The notes below the pieces were generated by a model that saw only the letters and a list, made by a program, of their open reading frames with translations, was not told the DNA's origin and ran no database searches. The translations under genes and the position numbers were made by a program. From Christensenellaceae bacterium (GTDB lineage: Bacteria > Bacillota > Clostridia > Christensenellales > SZUA-584), in contig JAAXZP010000131.1 of the NCBI GenBank assembly GCA_012719815.1, positions 1-8,563 on the forward strand: DNA of 8,563 bases, read 5' to 3'. Positions 6,413-8,563 of the stretch are shown here, piece after piece. Within the stretch, counting starts at the first letter, position 1, and each line of letters opens with the position of its first letter.

Positions 6413-7126
6413 TTACGTCGGCGGGGTGGAGATGCGGATGTTGTATTCGTACATGTCCGACCGGTACACGGCGCGCTCGTCGTACAGCGTGAGTCCGCCG
6501 GTGGAATAGTACAGGCTGAGCACGCGCAGCACCGGCGTTCCGCGGGGCACCGCGAGGTATTTCTGGTCGCGGGCGCTGGCAAGCCGCGCGGAGACGGAAC
6601 TGTCCACGCTGCCGATGCGGTGGCCGTATTTGTCGGTGATCAGGCGGTACAGCGAGCCCTTCAGGTCGTCCCGCGTGAGGCCGGGGCAGATGTGCAGCGG
6701 GATGAACACTTCTTCCACCGCGACGGGCGTAGCGTCGGCGAGTCGCACGCGCAGCGCGCGGTATGTTTCGCCGCCGGGCGGCAGCATCAGGCGACGGGCG
6801 ACGTCTTCGGGCGGCGGGCCCACAGCGAACCCCAGAACGCGCGTGTCCGGATTAAAGCCGCGCTGGCGCACCGTTTCGGAAAAGCTTGCGATGTTGCGTT
6901 GCTGCATTTTGCGCGCGGACACGAAAGTGCCGCGGCCCTGCTCGCGGTACAGCGCGCCGGCGGCTACCAGCTCGGACAGCGCCTGCCGCACCGTCATGCG
7001 GGAGAGGCCTTTCATTTCGGCGAGGTCGCGCTCGGAGGGCAGCCGCTGCCCCGGTACCAGCTCGCCGCTGGCGATACGCTGCAGTATTTCCTCTTTCAGT
7101 TTGAGATACGTGGGCACTTTTTTCAT
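6413..7126 (-). CDS. GntR-family regulator, HutC/UTRA subfamily, YvoA/NagR-like
   Basis: Transcription factor of 237 residues, usual for the subfamily. The N-terminal winged helix-turn-helix (about 5-70) includes LPSERDLAEMKGLSRMTVRQALSEL (29-53 region) and the wing REQGRGTFVS (61-70). A UTRA effector domain fills the rest (about 85-230), with RALRVRLADATPVAVEEVFIP and a final YDERAVYRSDMYEYNI. The general pattern follows B. subtilis YvoA/NagR, which senses phosphorylated amino sugars; the ligand here is not proven. The ATG at 7126 has AAGGG seven bases upstream. The frame runs open to 7177, but that would begin upstream of the predicted transcription start. The gene converges on the plus-strand operon and diverges from the LysM-CAP gene. 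A dre-like operator lies on its own promoter, so autorepression is likely. Confidence 0.92.
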   Translation of the reverse strand: MKKVPTYLKLKEEILQRIASGELVPGQRLPSERDLAEMKGLSRMTVRQALSELVAAGALYREQGRGTFVSARKMQQRNIASFSETVRQRGFNPDTRVLGFAVGPPPEDVARRLMLPPGGETYRALRVRLADATPVAVEEVFIPLHICPGLTRDDLKGSLYRLITDKYGHRIGSVDSSVSARLASARDQKYLAVPRGTPVLRVLSLYYSTGGLTLYDERAVYRSDMYEYNIRISTPPT

Positions 7127-7133
7127 GACAGAA

Positions 7134-7138
7134 CCCTT
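7134..7138 (-). promoter_or_regulatory. Ribosome binding site of the GntR regulator
   Basis: AAGGG on the minus strand, seven bases before the ATG at 7126. It supports this start over the upstream in-frame ATGs. Confidence 0.55.
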
Positions 7139-7143
7139 AAAAA

Positions 7144-7155
7144 TGGTATAGACCA
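7144..7155. promoter_or_regulatory. dre-like GntR/HutC operator
   Basis: TGGTATAGACCA differs at one position from TGGTCTAGACCA, the core I recall for DasR/YvoA (dre) sites, and is a dyad apart from one pair. It sits just downstream of the gntR -10 and covers the predicted transcription start near 7149, the classic place for autorepression. It also lies upstream of the divergent LysM-CAP gene. The match is seen in the sequence; binding is inferred. Confidence 0.7.
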
Positions 7156-7184
7156 ATATTAACATGAAATGATGCACAAGTAAA
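7156..7184 (-). promoter_or_regulatory. Promoter of the GntR regulator
   Basis: On the minus strand: -35 TTTACT (7179-7184), 17-base spacer, -10 TAATAT (7156-7161) preceded by an extended TGn. Transcription would begin near 7149, inside the dre-like operator, and give a leader of about 23 bases that includes the AAGGG site. Confidence 0.6.
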
Positions 7185-7186
7185 TA

Positions 7187-7215
7187 TTGTGACGCTTTTT
7201 GATGCAGAATAATGC
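7187..7215 (+). promoter_or_regulatory. Tentative promoter of the LysM-CAP gene
   Basis: TTGTGA (7187-7192), 17-base spacer, TAATGC (7210-7215). The -10 is poor. AATAAT at 7208-7213 is an alternative with a short spacer. The -35 lies almost back to back with that of the divergent gntR promoter. An alternative sigma factor cannot be excluded. Confidence 0.3.
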
Positions 7216-7238
7216 TGATAAAGCATTTTCAGGGCAAC

Positions 7239-7245
7239 AAAGGAG
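7239..7245 (+). promoter_or_regulatory. Ribosome binding site fixing the LysM-CAP start
   Basis: AAAGGAG with an eight-base spacer to the ATG at 7254. It lies downstream of the in-frame ATG at 7212, which is therefore not the start. Confidence 0.75.
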
Positions 7246-7253
7246 TGACAACG

Positions 7254-8030
7254 ATGGTAAAGAAAATATTGCTGAATGTCGTGGTGCTGACGCTCTTGCT
7301 GTGTATGCTGACGACGACGCTGGCAATGGCGGCCACCACATATACCGTGCAGAAGGGCGATACGCTGGCTAAAATCGCGAGCAAGTACGGCCTGACAATA
7401 AGCGAGCTGCTGAGCGCCAACCCGTCTATCAAGAACCCCGAGCTGATCTACGTGGGGCAGAAGATCACGATACCCGCCACCAAGATGGTGACATATTCCG
7501 TCCAGAAGGGCGATACCATGTACGCCATCGCCAAACGGTTTGAGATCAGCTATACGGAGCTGCTGAAGGCAAACCCCAACATCAAAAACCCCGATATGAA
7601 TTACGTGGGGCAGAAGATCACCATACCGGACACCAAATCGCTGGCGTCGTACGAGCAGCAGGTGTTTGAACTGGTGAACAAGGAGAGGGCGGCGCGCGGC
7701 CTGGCGACGTTCAAGTACAGCAATGACCTTGCATACGTGGCGCGGCTGAAGAGCCAGGACATGATCAACAAAAAGTATTTCTCGCATACGTCGCCCACGT
7801 ACGGCTCGCCGTTTGAGATGATGGAGCAGTTTGGCCTGCGGTTCAGCGCGGCGGGCGAGAACATCGCTTACGGTCAGAAGACGGCGGCTGAGGTGATGAG
7901 CGCGTGGATGAATTCGCCGGGGCACAGGGCCAACATACTCTCCTCCGCGTACACCACGATAGGCGTGGGCGTCGCCAAAGCGGCCAACGGCACGCTGTAC
8001 TGGACGCAGATGTTCATGAATCCGTACTGA
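7254..8030 (+). CDS. Secreted protein with two LysM repeats and a CAP (SCP/YkwD-like) domain
   Basis: A 258-residue exported protein. The signal peptide has a KK n-region, a long hydrophobic core and likely cleavage after AMA (about residue 26). Two LysM modules follow at 30-74 and 81-125, each starting Y(T/S)VQKGDT and ending YVGQKITIP; LysM binds N-acetylglucosamine in peptidoglycan and should hold the protein to the wall. The CAP domain (about 133-256) keeps the conserved cleft residues H178 in FSHTSP, E202 in GENIAYG and H224 in SPGHRANIL, and ends with YWTQMFMNPY. Bacterial CAP proteins of the YkwD type have no settled activity. The same layout occurs in Clostridia and Bacilli wall or spore-envelope proteins. 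The gene is divergent from the GntR regulator and has its own terminator, so it is probably transcribed alone. Confidence 0.95.
   Translation: MVKKILLNVVVLTLLLCMLTTTLAMAATTYTVQKGDTLAKIASKYGLTISELLSANPSIKNPELIYVGQKITIPATKMVTYSVQKGDTMYAIAKRFEISYTELLKANPNIKNPDMNYVGQKITIPDTKSLASYEQQVFELVNKERAARGLATFKYSNDLAYVARLKSQDMINKKYFSHTSPTYGSPFEMMEQFGLRFSAAGENIAYGQKTAAEVMSAWMNSPGHRANILSSAYTTIGVGVAKAANGTLYWTQMFMNPY
7341..7646 (+). repeat. Tandem duplication of a 153-base LysM unit
   Basis: Two units (7341-7493 and 7494-7646) are offset by exactly 51 codons. DNA identity is retained in blocks: a 14-base block at 7350-7363 and 7503-7516, and a 20-base block at 7449-7468 and 7602-7621. This suggests a fairly recent or conversion-maintained duplication rather than two anciently diverged LysM modules. 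Confidence 0.75.
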
Positions 8031-8043
8031 TCGGATGAGCCTG

Positions 8044-8077
8044 AAGGCGGCTGAGCCGACCGGCCCGGCCGCTTTTT
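8044..8077 (+). terminator. Intrinsic terminator of the LysM-CAP gene
   Basis: AAGGCGGC (8044-8051) can pair with GCCGC and following T bases (8068-8075), giving a GC-rich stem with one wobble. An internal GC-rich loop could pair further. A run of five T follows at 8073-8077. It starts 14 bases after the stop codon. Confidence 0.75.
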
Positions 8078-8119
8078 CGTTTGGGCTTAAATTTTGAGCA
8101 TGCGGAGCGCGCCTGATAC

Positions 8120-8128
8120 TGGTATAAT
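8120..8128 (+). promoter_or_regulatory. Extended -10 promoter of the uridine phosphorylase gene
   Basis: TGG-TATAAT is a perfect extended -10. The 17-base-spaced -35 position (8100-8105, ATGCGG) is poor; a TTGAGC at 8094-8099 is 23 bases away. Transcription would start near 8135. Confidence 0.6.
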
Positions 8129-8158
8129 TAGGGATGAGAATATGGACAAGAGGGGTTT

Positions 8159-8563
8159 ATGATGGAAGCGCTATACCATATCGGATTTGACGATACCCAC
8201 GGGGCGAAATATGCGATACTGCCGGGAGACCCCGGCCGCGTGGAAAAAATCGCGGCGTTCCTGGACAACCCGCGGTTTTACCATCAGAACCGCGAGTATA
8301 CCACGTGGCTGGGCGAGATAGAAGGGCAGCCTGTGCTGGTGATGTCCACCGGCATGGGCGGGCCGTCTACGGCCATCGCGGTGGAGGAGCTGTATATGAC
8401 GGGCGTGCGCACGTTTATCCGCGTGGGCACGTGCGGCGGCATGCAGACTGAGGGGATGGGCGGCGATGTGGTGATCGCCAATGCAGCGATACGGATGGAG
8501 GGCACCACGCGGGAATATGTGCCTGTCGAGTTTCCCGCGGTGGCGGATATTGAGGTGACAACC
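8159..8563 (+). CDS. udp: Uridine phosphorylase (5' part; runs off the window)
   Basis: Cytoplasmic enzyme that splits uridine with phosphate into uracil and ribose-1-phosphate (nucleoside phosphorylase PNP/UDP family). The 135 visible codons follow the E. coli Udp order: YHIGFDD, AILPGDPGRVEKIA, REYTTWLGEIEGQPVLVMSTG, MGGPSTAIAVEEL, FIRVGTCGG (E. coli has GTTG here) and EFPAVADIE. Two ATGs stand in tandem at 8159 and 8162. The AGAGGGG site (8149-8155) is close to the first and better spaced for the second, so the start is uncertain by one codon. The C-terminal half is outside the window, so purine versus pyrimidine preference rests on similarity to the N-terminal half only. It has its own promoter and is separated from the LysM-CAP gene by a terminator. 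Confidence 0.88.
   Translation, partial: MMEALYHIGFDDTHGAKYAILPGDPGRVEKIAAFLDNPRFYHQNREYTTWLGEIEGQPVLVMSTGMGGPSTAIAVEELYMTGVRTFIRVGTCGGMQTEGMGGDVVIANAAIRMEGTTREYVPVEFPAVADIEVTT

Noticed and set aside
7127..7177. Earlier start for the GntR regulator
   Set aside because: It would begin upstream of the predicted transcription start and cross the operator. The ATG at 7126 has its own ribosome site and gives the normal family N-terminus.
7212..7253. Earlier start for the LysM-CAP protein
   Set aside because: It would put 14 polar residues before the signal peptide and lies upstream of the AAAGGAG site at 7239-7245.

Overview
The window looks like a chromosomal piece of a GC-rich member of the Firmicutes, class Clostridia. 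The grounds are strong AGGAGG-type ribosome binding sites, sigma-A-like promoters, a Clostridia-style DUF1015 protein, a monofunctional two-ACT aspartate kinase, a YvoA/NagR-like GntR regulator and a secreted LysM-CAP protein. Genus cannot be read from the sequence. Nine protein genes cover almost everything. The two outermost genes are cut by the window edges, no gap exceeds about 235 bases, and I see no RNA gene, insertion sequence, prophage or CRISPR array.

Left part (1-1368, minus strand): a two-component system. An OmpR/PhoB-type response regulator is followed one base later by a short, two-helix sensor histidine kinase that runs off the left edge. The 235-base divergent gap (1369-1603) holds a TGACA-N4-TGTCA dyad and a TATAAT box close to the regulator, a GC-rich hairpin cluster in the middle, and a near-consensus extended -10 promoter reading right.

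Middle (1604-6388, plus strand): a four-gene operon-like run. It encodes a DUF1015 protein with an unusual acidic linker and basic amphipathic tail, an aspartate kinase (14-base overlap), an AEC-family permease (4-base ATGA overlap), and a membrane-anchored periplasmic-binding-type protein. Aspartate kinase is the committed step to lysine, threonine, methionine and diaminopimelate, so the run plausibly couples aspartate-family synthesis to transport and to an uncharacterised DUF1015 activity.

Right part (6389-8563): a convergent HutC/UTRA-type GntR regulator whose own promoter carries a dre-like operator (TGGTATAGACCA). Divergent from it is a secreted protein with two LysM repeats and a CAP domain, closed by an intrinsic terminator. 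The last gene is the first 135 codons of a uridine phosphorylase behind an extended -10 promoter.

The most distinctive items are the DUF1015 tail with its operon partners, the orphan anchored binding protein, and the dre-like operator lying on the gntR transcription start with no amino-sugar genes in view.
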